Source: Neobacillus dielmonensis
GTDB lineage: Bacteria > Bacillota > Bacilli > Bacillales > Cytobacillaceae
Length of the DNA stretch: 64,000 nt
Assembly (NCBI RefSeq): GCF_000612665.1
Contig: NZ_HG942066.1
Location: 62,001-126,000 of the forward strand
Direction: 5' to 3'
Positions 35,065 to 43,204 of the stretch are shown piece by piece; the stretch's first letter is position 1, and each line of letters opens with the position of its first letter. Made by a program: the position numbers and the translations under genes. The notes under the pieces are model-generated. The model was not told the DNA's origin, did not search any database, and worked only from the letters and a program-made list of their open reading frames with translations.

Positions 35065-37968
35065 ATGAGTAATTTTATCGATAATCTAAAAGTCTCCTTG
35101 CATAAGGGCTTTATTGATCAAGAGTACAATAAAACCGGAATCTATAAGCCGAAGTTATTAGTGAATAATGCAAAAGCAGGCGAAAATGTATTAAATACCT
35201 TACTTGATGAATTAGATAGCTGCGACTCATTTATTTTTTCAGTTGCATTTATTACTGAAAGCGGCCTGGCCACCCTGAAATCCCATTTTCTTGATCTTAA
35301 GCGTAAAGGTGTTAAGGGACGTATATTAACTTCAACTTTTCTAAATTTTAATCAACCAAAAGTCTTTAAAGAATTAATGAAAATTGAAAATGTGGAAGTT
35401 AGGACGACTGATTTAGAAGGGTTCCATTCAAAAGGATATATTTTTAATCAGAGAAATCATTATTCTTTAATTGTTGGAAGCTCCAATTTAACAGCCCATG
35501 CATTAAAAGTTAATTACGAATGGAATGTTAAATTAACTTCGCATGAAAACGGGGAAATTGTTAATCATTTTAAAAATCAATTTGAAGAAGTTTGGAACAG
35601 TGCGCTTCCTTTAAATGAAGAATGGATTGAAACGTACGAGAAGAGGTATACACCACTTGTTCACAGGAAAGCTTTAGACCAGGTGATAGAATTACCTTCT
35701 CAATACAGTACCAATTCTATCGAAGAGGCCCTGAAAATAAAGCCAAATAAAATGCAAGAGGCAGCATTACAAGGAATCCAGGCGATTCGTGATGCGGGAG
35801 CAAATAAGGGGTTAATCATCTCAGCAACTGGTACAGGTAAAACATATTTGTCTGCATTTGATGTGAGACGGTTTAGCCCAAAACGGATGCTATTTATTGT
35901 TCATAGAGAGCAAATACTGCAAAAGGCGAAAGATGATTTTAAGAAGATACTTGGCGGAATAGATACGGATTTCGGAATACTGTCGGGTACTAGTAAACAG
36001 ACAAATGCGAAATATCTATTTGCTACAATTCAATCCATTTCGAAAGATGAAACTTTGGCTCAGTTTGATTCAAACGAATTTGACTATATTTTAATTGATG
36101 AAGTACATAAAGCTGGCGCTCAATCCTATCAAAAGGTCATTGATTATTTTAACCCCGGCTTTTTAATGGGTATGACTGCTACGCCAGAAAGGACAGATGA
36201 TTTCAATATTTTTGAGCTTTTTGATTATAACATCGCTTATGAAATTCGTTTGCAAGAAGCTTTGGAAGAAGATATGCTATGTCCTTTTCATTATTTTGGA
36301 GTTACAGACCTAGAATATAATGGTGAACTGATTGATGAGACAGCTGTATTAGCAAAGCTTGTTACCGAGGAACGTGTTAATCATATTCTTGAAAAAGTCC
36401 ATTACTATGGCTTTTCAGGAGAAAAAGTAAAAGGGTTAATGTTCTGTAGCAGGAAAGAGGAGGCAATGAAATTAGCTGATGCTTTTAATAAGAAAGGGCT
36501 ACGAACAGTTGCCTTAGTAGGGGATCACAATCAGGAAGAACGGGAACGTCGGGTAAAGCAGCTCGAAGAAGGTTTGTTAGATTATATCATTACTGTGGAT
36601 ATTTTTAATGAAGGAATCGATATTCCTAGTGTAAATCAGGTAGTCATGCTAAGACAAACCCAATCAAGTATCATTTTTATTCAACAACTGGGTCGGGGAC
36701 TTCGTAAACATTCAACAAAGGACTTTGTAACAATCATTGACTTTATCGGGAATTATAAAAATAACTATTTAATTCCCATTGCACTTTCAGGTGATAAATC
36801 ACAGAACAAGGATAATATCCGTCGTTATATTAAGGATACGAGCTATATTAAAGGTGTTTCTACGATAAATTTTGAAGAAATTGCTAAAAAGCAGATCTTT
36901 AAAGCAATTAACAACAGTAATTTAACTGCGTTAAAAGTTTTAAAAGAGGCTTTTGTTGAGTTGAAAAATCGGATTGGCAGGACTCCTTATTTATATGATT
37001 TTGTAACGAACCATTCCATTGACCCGGAGGTAATAGTCGATAAATACACGAACTATTATCAATTTTTATTGAAGCTAAGGGAAGAAGTATCATTATTGAC
37101 GAAGTATCAAAACAGTGTTCTGACTATGCTTTCTACCGAGATCTTAAATGGCAAAAGGAAGCATGAGATTATTTTATTAGATCTTCTTTTTAAAAAAGAA
37201 ACAGTAAAATATGATGATTTTATAGAGAATTTAATTCATTTTAATTGTCCTATTGACGAAGAGACCATTTCTTCAGTTTTACGCGTTTTTAGTTTGGAAT
37301 TTTTTACACAAAGTTATAAAGAAAAGTATGGCAATGAGCCAATTATTATTTTAAAAGACGACGGTACCTTTTCATTTAATAATTTGTTTCGAGAGAGTTT
37401 ATGGGATAATCCGTATTTTAACTTTCTAGTTACCGATGTCATAAAAAGCGCGAAGGAAAAATCTAAGCTATACGAATCTAAAGAACCGCTTACCCTTTAT
37501 CAGAAATATTCAAGAAAAGATGCATGTAAGCTCTTGAATTGGACTAACGATGAAAGTTCTACCGTATATGGTTATAAAACAAAACACGGCACCTGTCCCA
37601 TTTTTGTGACCTATCACAAAGATGATGATGTCGAATCTAGTATAGATTATGCGGAAGAATTCCTAAGCCCTGAGGTTCTTAAGTGGTCAACAAGAAGTAA
37701 CAGAACGCTAGAATCCCAAGAAGTGAAAACAATTATCGAATCGGAAGAAAGAGGGATTGACCTTCATATTTTTGTAAAGAAAGATGATGATGAAGGAACT
37801 GATTTTTATTATTTAGGAAAAGCAACCCCTGATAAAAATAATATCGAGCAGGCAATGATGGAAGATGGTAAGGGGAAAAAGCTTCCAGTTGTTCATATGA
37901 ACTTGGTAATGGAAAATCCAATCGAAAATAAACTTTACAACTACATCATTAATGGTACAAATGACTAA
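35065..37968 (+). CDS. PLD-nuclease/SF2 helicase/DUF3427 fusion protein
   Basis: A 967-residue protein with three parts. An N-terminal phospholipase D-like domain has one HxK motif (His121-Ser-Lys123) followed by LIVGSSNLT. A superfamily 2 helicase core has Walker A ATGTGKT at about 254-260, DEVH at 345-348, the TAT-like MGMTATPERTD, and motif VI QLGRGLR near 541-547. The C-terminal 400 residues match the DUF3427 arrangement. ATG 35065 is preferred (GGTGA upstream; homologues begin MS-FID), but TTG 35032 or ATG 35035 is possible. The architecture suggests ATP-driven DNA cleavage in repair or phage defence. It stands alone, convergent with a Nudix gene. Confidence 0.88.
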   Translation: MSNFIDNLKVSLHKGFIDQEYNKTGIYKPKLLVNNAKAGENVLNTLLDELDSCDSFIFSVAFITESGLATLKSHFLDLKRKGVKGRILTSTFLNFNQPKVFKELMKIENVEVRTTDLEGFHSKGYIFNQRNHYSLIVGSSNLTAHALKVNYEWNVKLTSHENGEIVNHFKNQFEEVWNSALPLNEEWIETYEKRYTPLVHRKALDQVIELPSQYSTNSIEEALKIKPNKMQEAALQGIQAIRDAGANKGLIISATGTGKTYLSAFDVRRFSPKRMLFIVHREQILQKAKDDFKKILGGIDTDFGILSGTSKQTNAKYLFATIQSISKDETLAQFDSNEFDYILIDEVHKAGAQSYQKVIDYFNPGFLMGMTATPERTDDFNIFELFDYNIAYEIRLQEALEEDMLCPFHYFGVTDLEYNGELIDETAVLAKLVTEERVNHILEKVHYYGFSGEKVKGLMFCSRKEEAMKLADAFNKKGLRTVALVGDHNQEERERRVKQLEEGLLDYIITVDIFNEGIDIPSVNQVVMLRQTQSSIIFIQQLGRGLRKHSTKDFVTIIDFIGNYKNNYLIPIALSGDKSQNKDNIRRYIKDTSYIKGVSTINFEEIAKKQIFKAINNSNLTALKVLKEAFVELKNRIGRTPYLYDFVTNHSIDPEVIVDKYTNYYQFLLKLREEVSLLTKYQNSVLTMLSTEILNGKRKHEIILLDLLFKKETVKYDDFIENLIHFNCPIDEETISSVLRVFSLEFFTQSYKEKYGNEPIIILKDDGTFSFNNLFRESLWDNPYFNFLVTDVIKSAKEKSKLYESKEPLTLYQKYSRKDACKLLNWTNDESSTVYGYKTKHGTCPIFVTYHKDDDVESSIDYAEEFLSPEVLKWSTRSNRTLESQEVKTIIESEERGIDLHIFVKKDDDEGTDFYYLGKATPDKNNIEQAMMEDGKGKKLPVVHMNLVMENPIENKLYNYIINGTND

Positions 37969-37970
37969 AG

Positions 37971-37999
37971 TATAGTCTTCTCATTTTGAGAAGACTATA
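37971..37999. terminator. Convergent hairpin overlapping the Nudix stop codon
   Basis: TATAGTCTTCTCA (37971-37983) and TGAGAAGACTATA (37987-37999) form a perfect 13-bp stem with a three-base loop. It covers the stop codon of the minus-strand Nudix gene and can serve both convergent genes. Confidence 0.85.
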
Positions 38000-38393
38000 T
38001 TTCTTGGATTAGTTGTTCTACCGCAGGAATGTCAGCAGGAGCCCATTTTAAAGAATCTAAATTATCTCTTTTTAGCCAAACGAGTTTGGAGTGTTCACTC
38101 TTTGTAGGAGTGCCTTCGACAACTCTACATTTAATCGAAATAAGGTTTATGGTGAAGGTTTCATACTCATGAGTATTATCATTAAATACTTCTTTAAAAG
38201 TCTCAATCTTACAATTCAACTCTTCAGAAATTTCCCTTTCTAGTGCTGAAAAAATATCTTCTCCGGCTTCGACTTTCCCACCCGGAAACTCCCATCGATT
38301 GGGTATGGACATTTCTGGGGACCTAAGTGCACAAAGGATTTCCTGTTGCTCATTCTCAATAATAGCAGCTACTACTTTTACAAGTTTTTTCAA
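37995..38393 (-). CDS. Nudix hydrolase, MutT (8-oxo-dGTP diphosphatase) type
   Basis: A 132-residue enzyme with a complete Nudix box, GGKVEAGEDIFSALEREISE followed by EL, that binds magnesium for pyrophosphate cleavage. The start VVAAIIENEQQEILCALRS and the WEFPGGK segment are typical of MutT-like enzymes that clean oxidised dGTP or hydrolyse dCTP derivatives. The start is TTG 38393 with AGGAGG at good distance. It is convergent with the PLD-helicase gene, a pairing that may be functional. Confidence 0.92.
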   Translation of the reverse strand: MKKLVKVVAAIIENEQQEILCALRSPEMSIPNRWEFPGGKVEAGEDIFSALEREISEELNCKIETFKEVFNDNTHEYETFTINLISIKCRVVEGTPTKSEHSKLVWLKRDNLDSLKWAPADIPAVEQLIQEI

Positions 38394-38507
38394 AAGTTAT
38401 CCTCCTAGATGATTTTTTCTAGTCCTATAATATCATTTTTTGTCAGGGTGGTTCACCTATGAGGGAGAAATTGTCTTTGAAATAACTCAGAAAGGTGAAC
38501 CATTTAA

Positions 38508-38618
38508 ATGGCAAGGCATGATGTATCTCGTAAGAGTGTTGCAGACTTGGTAGTTAAGTTGGCAGTAACACCTGTAATGGAAATTCGAAGGGGGCTTAGA
38601 GTTGAACAAACTTTATAG
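38508..38618 (+). pseudogene. C-terminal remnant of an NAD(P)-binding (SDR-like) protein
   Basis: A 36-codon frame reads MARHDVSRKSVADLVVKLAV and then TPVMEIRRGLRVEQTL. The S-R-K/R-S-VADL-V pattern is the usual C-terminal helix of atypical short-chain dehydrogenases (NmrA-like). A second frame just upstream (38465-38560) also looks coding, which suggests a frameshifted fragment. No intact gene exists here. Confidence 0.4.
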
Positions 38619-38672
38619 TTGTTAAAGTTAAAAAGCCTTTTGATATTCTCGTTCTATCAAGGAGGCGGGAAC

Positions 38673-39197
38673 GTGAATAAGACAGGCAACAAAGATTTAA
38701 AGCTCGAAGATATTAGCATCCGAAACCAAGTAAGACCGGGCGATGCCGGTTATCTCACTTACATGCATGGATGGATCTATAACAAGGAATACAATTATAC
38801 GACTGTTTTTGAGGGATACGTTGCACAATCTTTTTATGACTTCCTTATGAACTACGATCCCAACAGGGATAGGCAATGGGTTGCAGAGCACAATAATGAG
38901 ATTGTCGGATTCATCGCCATATTGGGACATGGCGAAAGGGCGCAGCTGAGATGGTTTCTGCTGCATCCCGACTATCGCGGTATCCGGCTTGGAAAACATC
39001 TGTTGAATGAGGCTATTGCTTACTGCAGACAAAAGGGATTCAAGACCGTGTATCTCGATACGACGGACGACTTGGACCGAGCCATTGGCATGTACACCAG
39101 AGCAGGTTTTGTCAAAGTGGCAGAAAAAGAAAACCATACCTGGTCAGACCATCTCATGGAGTTGGAGTTTGAGTTGAACCTAGAAGATCTCAAGTAA
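38673..39197 (+). CDS. GNAT family N-acetyltransferase
   Basis: A 174-residue acetyltransferase. The core is RQWVAEHNNEIVGFIAILGH, AQLRWFLLHPDYRGIRLGKH (RGIRLGK binds acetyl-CoA), and ends with YLDTTDDLDRAIGMYTRAGF. The arrangement resembles the GNAT domain of MarR-GNAT fusions, but there is no DNA-binding part. GTG 38673 is chosen because AAGGAGG lies at 38659-38665; the open frame extends further upstream without a site. The substrate is unknown. A weak hairpin follows. Confidence 0.88.
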   Translation: MNKTGNKDLKLEDISIRNQVRPGDAGYLTYMHGWIYNKEYNYTTVFEGYVAQSFYDFLMNYDPNRDRQWVAEHNNEIVGFIAILGHGERAQLRWFLLHPDYRGIRLGKHLLNEAIAYCRQKGFKTVYLDTTDDLDRAIGMYTRAGFVKVAEKENHTWSDHLMELEFELNLEDLK

Positions 39198-39242
39198 TGA
39201 AAAAAAGTAAATTTTGAACATGTGTAATTGGTTAATCTAGAA

Positions 39243-39270
39243 AGTGCCGCCTATTTATGACGGCACTATT
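39243..39270 (+). terminator. Weak terminator after the GNAT gene
   Basis: AGTGCCG (39243-39249) pairs with CGGCACT (39261-39267) and is followed by a short T-containing tail. Confidence 0.55.
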
Positions 39271-39456
39271 TCATATTTAGATAATAGATGTGACAAAATC
39301 CAATAGCCCAAAACCAATGGAATAGATGATATTTTCCCTTTGTGCATCCAGAGGTGTGGAGTGATTTTGAAAGAAATTCTTGGCAAAGGAACAAGAACTG
39401 TTTTGAGAAGAGAGTATGGAGTCTATTTAATAGAGGTCAGTGTCTACCGAACAGAT

Positions 39457-39894
39457 CTAGTGCTTATTTTTCAACCAACTAACGACCCCATAAAGAATAA
39501 GCAGGAACACCCCTATCTCGATAGCATGGTCGGCAAAGTTAAGAATTCCGCCAGAGCGAATGATAAAATCTGTCACCTGCCCAAACAAAAGTCTATCGAT
39601 CCCATTTCCAATTGCTCCTCCAACTAGGAACCCAAAACTACAATCGATGAGAGCACCCTTCATTTCTCCGGTTCTGCGAAAATATAAAACACCTATCACG
39701 AACAACACAGCTACAACTCCGAAGAGCCGTGCATTGCCTTGAAATAACCCTCCTGCCATTCCGCTATTTTCAATATGTGTGAGTTGTATTCCCCACAATG
39801 TAAATGTTTCATTGATGTCAATGTAGGTGCGAATTAGATATTTAGAAAGCTGGTCCATCACAATAACGAGGACGGCAATGACATAAAATAGCAT
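39457..39894 (-). CDS. lspA: Signal peptidase II (lipoprotein signal peptidase), divergent copy
   Basis: A 145-residue protein with four membrane spans. Conserved family motifs are DQLSKYLIR near the start, GNGIDRLLFGQVTDFI with one catalytic Asp, and LNFADHAIEIGVF with the other. The segment that is normally N-x-G-A-A-F reads ENSGMAGGLF here, so it differs from housekeeping LspA. The enzyme cleaves prolipoprotein signal peptides after lipid attachment. GAAGGA precedes the ATG. It is likely a second copy, as housekeeping lspA usually lies beside rluD and the pyr operon. The Nudix and GNAT neighbours give no hint. Confidence 0.85.
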   Translation of the reverse strand: MLFYVIAVLVIVMDQLSKYLIRTYIDINETFTLWGIQLTHIENSGMAGGLFQGNARLFGVVAVLFVIGVLYFRRTGEMKGALIDCSFGFLVGGAIGNGIDRLLFGQVTDFIIRSGGILNFADHAIEIGVFLLILYGVVSWLKNKH

Positions 39895-40276
39895 ATAATA
39901 GTCCTTCTCTCTTGCAGAATTACGTGCATCCTAATGATCATTATAATTGGAAGCTTTTTTCTATTCTATTATGAATCTTGCCTTTTGCGCGTAAAACTTC
40001 CGATTGTCACCGCCACAGTAAAATCAAATCAGGATTGTTCGTGGACTACAGGAGGCAATGACTACGTATTTAAGTGTGTGTGATGAGTCAATTTAAGTAG
40101 GTCCATATGGTGATGGATATTGGGTACTTGCGGGGGGGCTTCGTGAGGAATATATTCATTGTCCTACAGTGATGATGGTTTATACCTTAGAAAAATCTAA
40201 GAGAGAATACAATGAGAAATTCTTTCGAAGTGTGGCCGGATGCTCTTGATCATTCCGAGAGCATACGAGCCATTGA
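39895..40276. other. Region with decayed coding fragments
   Basis: Short frames between stops look coding, for example VGPYGDGYWVLAGGLREEYI in the plus frame around 40100-40250, but none has a start or full length. I see no intact gene. Confidence 0.35.
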
Positions 40277-40618
40277 CTATTGAAGAAATATCTTACATGC
40301 ATTCCGAAAGAAAGGTGAGCTTTCGATTACTCTTCTGCATGACATCCATGGTTTTCTTATTTTCCAAAGAAGCCCAAGAGGATATTTGTAGTCCCTTCTG
40401 TTGAAAAATAGACTGGTTCCTCCACCAGATTCAATTAAGAAAGGGAATAGATCTTGGAAATGTTCAATAATAACTTTTTTAAGTTCCTTACTTTTAATTG
40501 ATATTCGAACATCAAAATTCGGTTTCCCGTCCAAACCGATTTTTCCTTTCATGCATATGTATGTATATGGTAGGAAAATTCCGGGAGGTGGATATAATGA
40601 ATCGTAGAAGGAGCCCAT
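40277..40618 (-). CDS. Uncertain ORF opposite the PLA2-like gene
   Basis: A 113-codon minus-strand frame whose middle part (GKPNFDVRISIKSKELKKVI, then GGGTSLFFNRRDYKYPLGLL) has plausible protein composition. Its 5' end overlaps the first 22 bases of the PLA2-like gene on the other strand. No family is recognised and no convincing ribosome binding site was seen; ATG starts near 40552-40556 are alternatives. It may be a remnant. Confidence 0.3.
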   Translation of the reverse strand: MGSFYDSLYPPPGIFLPYTYICMKGKIGLDGKPNFDVRISIKSKELKKVIIEHFQDLFPFLIESGGGTSLFFNRRDYKYPLGLLWKIRKPWMSCRRVIESSPFFRNACKIFLQ

Positions 40619-40887
40619 TTTCCCTTTGTGTATTCCCCGGCTACAAATGGTGTGGTCCTGGATGCAGCGGTCCTGGGCGGCCCATTAATGATGTAGACGC
40701 TTGCTGCTATCAGCATGATCGCTGCCTTAGCCAGGGATACTCACCGTGTGAGTGTGATAAGAAATTTATGAATTGCCTCCGGTCCAAAATAAATCCCAAC
40801 ACTCAAAAAGGAAGACAGGCCCTATTAATGTATCAGTTTATGAAGCTTAAAACCCCATTTACTTGCCCTCCCTCAAAATTAAGGTGA
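40597..40887 (+). CDS. Small phospholipase A2-like (parvovirus VP1-type) protein
   Basis: A 96-residue, Cys-rich basic protein. It carries the compact PLA2 core: KWCGPGCSGPGRPINDVDAC provides the glycine-rich calcium loop (CGPG-C-GPG) and Asp, followed by CYQHDRCL with the catalytic His-Asp pair, and CECDKKFMNCL with further Cys. This matches the PLA2-like domain of the parvovirus VP1 N terminus and small Bacillus proteins annotated as such. ATG 40597 has GGGAGGTGG upstream. No signal peptide is visible. It should hydrolyse the sn-2 ester of phospholipids. It stands alone in a mosaic region; a role in spores or membrane attack is unknown. Confidence 0.82.
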   Translation: MNRRRSPFSLCVFPGYKWCGPGCSGPGRPINDVDACCYQHDRCLSQGYSPCECDKKFMNCLRSKINPNTQKGRQALLMYQFMKLKTPFTCPPSKLR

Positions 40888-41097
40888 TAAGTAGAATGGA
40901 TTTGCCATAAATATGGTATGAAGACCATCTGATCCTGAGCGTCAAGTAATAGAGGTATTTTCGAGTTTAATGACGAATATTGCAGGAATTAGATGAATCT
41001 TGTAGAAATTAATAAGGGTATGGAACAATTCCGAAACACAGAAAAAAATAGAATGTGAGTATCGGGGTTGAAGTACCAATTTTTGGGGGGATTTAGG

Positions 41098-41454
41098 TTG
41101 GAATGGTATTTGAAAGTAGTCAAAAATTACACGGGATTTTCAGGAAGAGCCCGCCGTAAAGAGTACTGGATGTTTACTCTGTTTAATCTTCTTTTTGCAG
41201 TCGTCATCGGGATTATTGAGGGGGTATTTGATCTTCCGCAATTTCTTTCCGCACTTTATACTTTAGCAGTGCTATTACCTTCTATTGGGGTAGGCATCCG
41301 CAGATTACATGATTCAGGAAAAAGCGGCTGGTGGTTACTGATTAGTTTGATACCGTTTGTGGGAAGTATTGTTTTATTGGTATTCTTTTGTCTGGACAGT
41401 GAACCAAATGATAATAAATATGGTCCTAATCCAAAACATACTGTTAAGTTCTAG
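41098..41454 (+). CDS. DUF805 family membrane protein
   Basis: A 118-residue protein with the DUF805 pattern: WYLKVVKNYTGFSGRARRKE followed by YWMFTLFNLLF, then IGVGIRRLHDSGKSGWW, and three to four hydrophobic spans, ending GPNPKHTVKF. The function of the family is not established; YhaH-type inner-membrane proteins belong to it. TTG 41098 is preferred, with GGGGGG at 41085-41090 and homologues starting at this tryptophan-containing segment. A terminator follows. Confidence 0.9.
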   Translation: MEWYLKVVKNYTGFSGRARRKEYWMFTLFNLLFAVVIGIIEGVFDLPQFLSALYTLAVLLPSIGVGIRRLHDSGKSGWWLLISLIPFVGSIVLLVFFCLDSEPNDNKYGPNPKHTVKF

Positions 41455-41476
41455 ATTAGGTATCTTTTTGTTAGAG

Positions 41477-41507
41477 AGGTGTTCCGATTATGGGAGCACC
41501 TTTTTTC
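41477..41507 (+). terminator. Terminator after the DUF805 gene
   Basis: AGGTGTTCC (41477-41485) pairs with GGGAGCACCT with one wobble, followed by six T. Confidence 0.85.
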
Positions 41508-41632
41508 ATTTGAATGTCTCCAAAAGCCACTATCGACGGTCCTTTTTAATCGCCTGACCATTTTTATTAACAAATCAGGTTGATTTCTAATCATTCTCTA
41601 ATTTTGGATAATATGAAATAACAAATAATAAG

Positions 41633-41661
41633 TTGACTTTTCAAAAATATTATTATATAAA
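41633..41661 (+). promoter_or_regulatory. SigA promoter of the lysine-riboswitch transcript
   Basis: TTGACT (41633-41638) and TATAAA (41656-41661) are spaced by 17 bases, just before the riboswitch. Confidence 0.75.
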
Positions 41662-41679
41662 TATACTATAATTTAATAA

Positions 41680-41870
41680 GGCCTCGCTTTTTACAGCGGG
41701 GTAGAGGCGCGGTGTTTAACAGTCCTTAGTGGAGCCTGAGAAGCAATGAGGCTAGGGAGAAGGAAATATCGCCGAAGCTTGTAATATACTCAAATACTAC
41801 TTGCTGGGTCTGCAGTGAATAACTGCAGGACTGTCTCAATAAACTTCCCGGTTTATTGAGGAGTGCTATC
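41680..41870 (+). promoter_or_regulatory. Lysine riboswitch (L box)
   Basis: The lysine aptamer landmarks occur in order: GGTAGAGGCGCG at 41700-41711, GAAGGAAATATCGCCGAAGC ending at 41778, TTGCTGGGT at 41801-41809, and a CTGCAG-loop-CTGCAG hairpin ending in GACTGTC near 41835. A further stem (TCAATAAAC with GTTTATTGA, about 41836-41859) and a terminator at 41921-41948 follow, so lysine should stop transcription of the transporter genes. The exact ends of the aptamer are estimated. Confidence 0.9.
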
Positions 41871-41920
41871 TCGATTGAGAAAAAGAGGGGAATTTAAGGA
41901 CGGCTTATGATTATTTATAG

Positions 41921-41949
41921 CGACCTGAGTTCATCTCAGGTCGTTTTTA
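41921..41949 (+). terminator. Expression-platform terminator of the lysine riboswitch
   Basis: CGACCTGAG (41921-41929) pairs with CTCAGGTCG (41935-41943), followed by TTTTT. It lies 70 bases before the binding-protein gene and is the regulated terminator. Confidence 0.88.
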
Positions 41950-42018
41950 TTTTTTCAAAAGCTAGATTACTTAAATCCTACATAGATAGCCAAAAAAAAA
42001 CAGGGGGAGAGGAAAAAA

Positions 42019-42861
42019 ATGAAAAGAACTTTATCCATTTTTATTGTTATGCTTGTTTCGGTTGTTATGTTAGCGGCTTGTGGATCCAATGATTCTTCTG
42101 AATCCAAGACAGCCTCAGCAAAAGATGATAACACGTTTAAAGTAGGGATGGAAGCAGGTTATGCTCCATTTAACTGGACACAAAACAATGATTCAAATGG
42201 CGGTGTTAAAATTCAAGGTGCTTCCGAATATGCCGGCGGTTATGATGTGGAAATCGCCAAGAAAATCGCTGATGGTTTGGGCAAAAAATTAGTGATTGTG
42301 AAAACCGAATGGGATGGACTCGTACCAGCGTTAACTTCAGGGAAAGTTGATGCGATCATCGCTGGTATGTCACCAACAGCCGAACGTAAAAAGACCATTG
42401 ATTTTTCAGACAACTACTATAAATCAGATTTAGTCATGGTGGTTAAAAAAGGCGGCAAATATGAGAATGCCACTGCTATTCAAGATTTCAAAGGTGCCAA
42501 GGTTACCGCTCAATTAAATACATTCCACTATTCCGTGATTGATCAGATTAAAGGTGTCAACAAGCAGCCGGCCATGGACAACTTCCCAGCAATGAGGGTT
42601 GCCTTAGAGTCTGGTGTCATTGACGGATATGTTTCAGAGCGTCCGGAAGCAGTAAGTGCTTCTAGTGCTAACGAAAACTTTGCCATGGTCGAGTTTAAAG
42701 ATGGCTTTAAGACTTCAGACGATGATACAGCCATAGCAGTTGGTGTGCAAAAAGACAGTGAGCTAACCAAGAAAATAAACGAAGTTTTATCGGGTATTTC
42801 TGAAGATGAGCGCACCAGCATCATGGACGAAGCCATTAAAAATCAGCCTGCAGCAAAATAA
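42019..42861 (+). CDS. Amino-acid ABC transporter binding lipoprotein, probable lysine
   Basis: A 280-residue lipoprotein. The signal peptide ends at lipobox LAAC (Cys21). The mature part is a family 3 solute-binding protein: NTFKVGMEAGYAPFNWTQ, GGYDVEIAKKIADGLGKKL, VDAIIAGMSPTAERKKTIDF and SGVIDGYVSERPEAV. It captures a polar or basic amino acid for the permease and ATPase encoded downstream. The lysine riboswitch in front makes lysine the best guess. GGGGGAGAGG precedes the ATG. A terminator behind it separates it partly from the permease gene. Confidence 0.93.
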   Translation: MKRTLSIFIVMLVSVVMLAACGSNDSSESKTASAKDDNTFKVGMEAGYAPFNWTQNNDSNGGVKIQGASEYAGGYDVEIAKKIADGLGKKLVIVKTEWDGLVPALTSGKVDAIIAGMSPTAERKKTIDFSDNYYKSDLVMVVKKGGKYENATAIQDFKGAKVTAQLNTFHYSVIDQIKGVNKQPAMDNFPAMRVALESGVIDGYVSERPEAVSASSANENFAMVEFKDGFKTSDDDTAIAVGVQKDSELTKKINEVLSGISEDERTSIMDEAIKNQPAAK

Positions 42862-42874
42862 CATGCCGAGTTAG

Positions 42875-42904
42875 ACCGGCTGCATCAAATGCAGTCGGTT
42901 TTTA
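42875..42904 (+). terminator. Terminator behind the binding-protein gene
   Basis: ACCGGCTGCA (42875-42884) pairs with TGCAGTCGGT (42890-42899) with one G-T wobble, followed by T. It probably lowers permease and ATPase expression relative to the binding protein. Confidence 0.85.
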
Positions 42905-43204
42905 TCATCTGTGGATTGACACAACCTCCCGAGCATGACTTGGACAATATTAGCTCGATGGGGACCGAACTGTTTTGTCTGAAAGTGTTAGGGGCGGAAT
43001 AGTGATTACCGACCGAACAAGAGGAATTTGGTTTGGATGAGTTGGTAATCGAGCTCACTATCTCAGAATAGATAAATGGGAACGTGGGTAACGATAAGTG
43101 GCAAATTTAACACCTATATAAAAAATACTCCTATGGATTTCGAAATAACACAACTCTATATATAAAACAGTAACGTAACTAATTAAAAATGAGGAGGAGA
43201 ACTT
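42905..43204. other. Spacer between the binding-protein and permease genes
   Basis: A frame interrupted by two stops (about 42936-43071, ending GLDELVIELTISE) looks like a short decayed gene inserted in the transporter operon. The final 40 bases hold the GAGGAGGAG ribosome binding site of the permease. I could not identify a strong second promoter. Confidence 0.35.

Noticed and set aside
39340-39627. 95-codon plus-strand frame opposite lspA
   Set aside because: Half of it is the antisense of lspA; the first part has no clear ribosome binding site or family.
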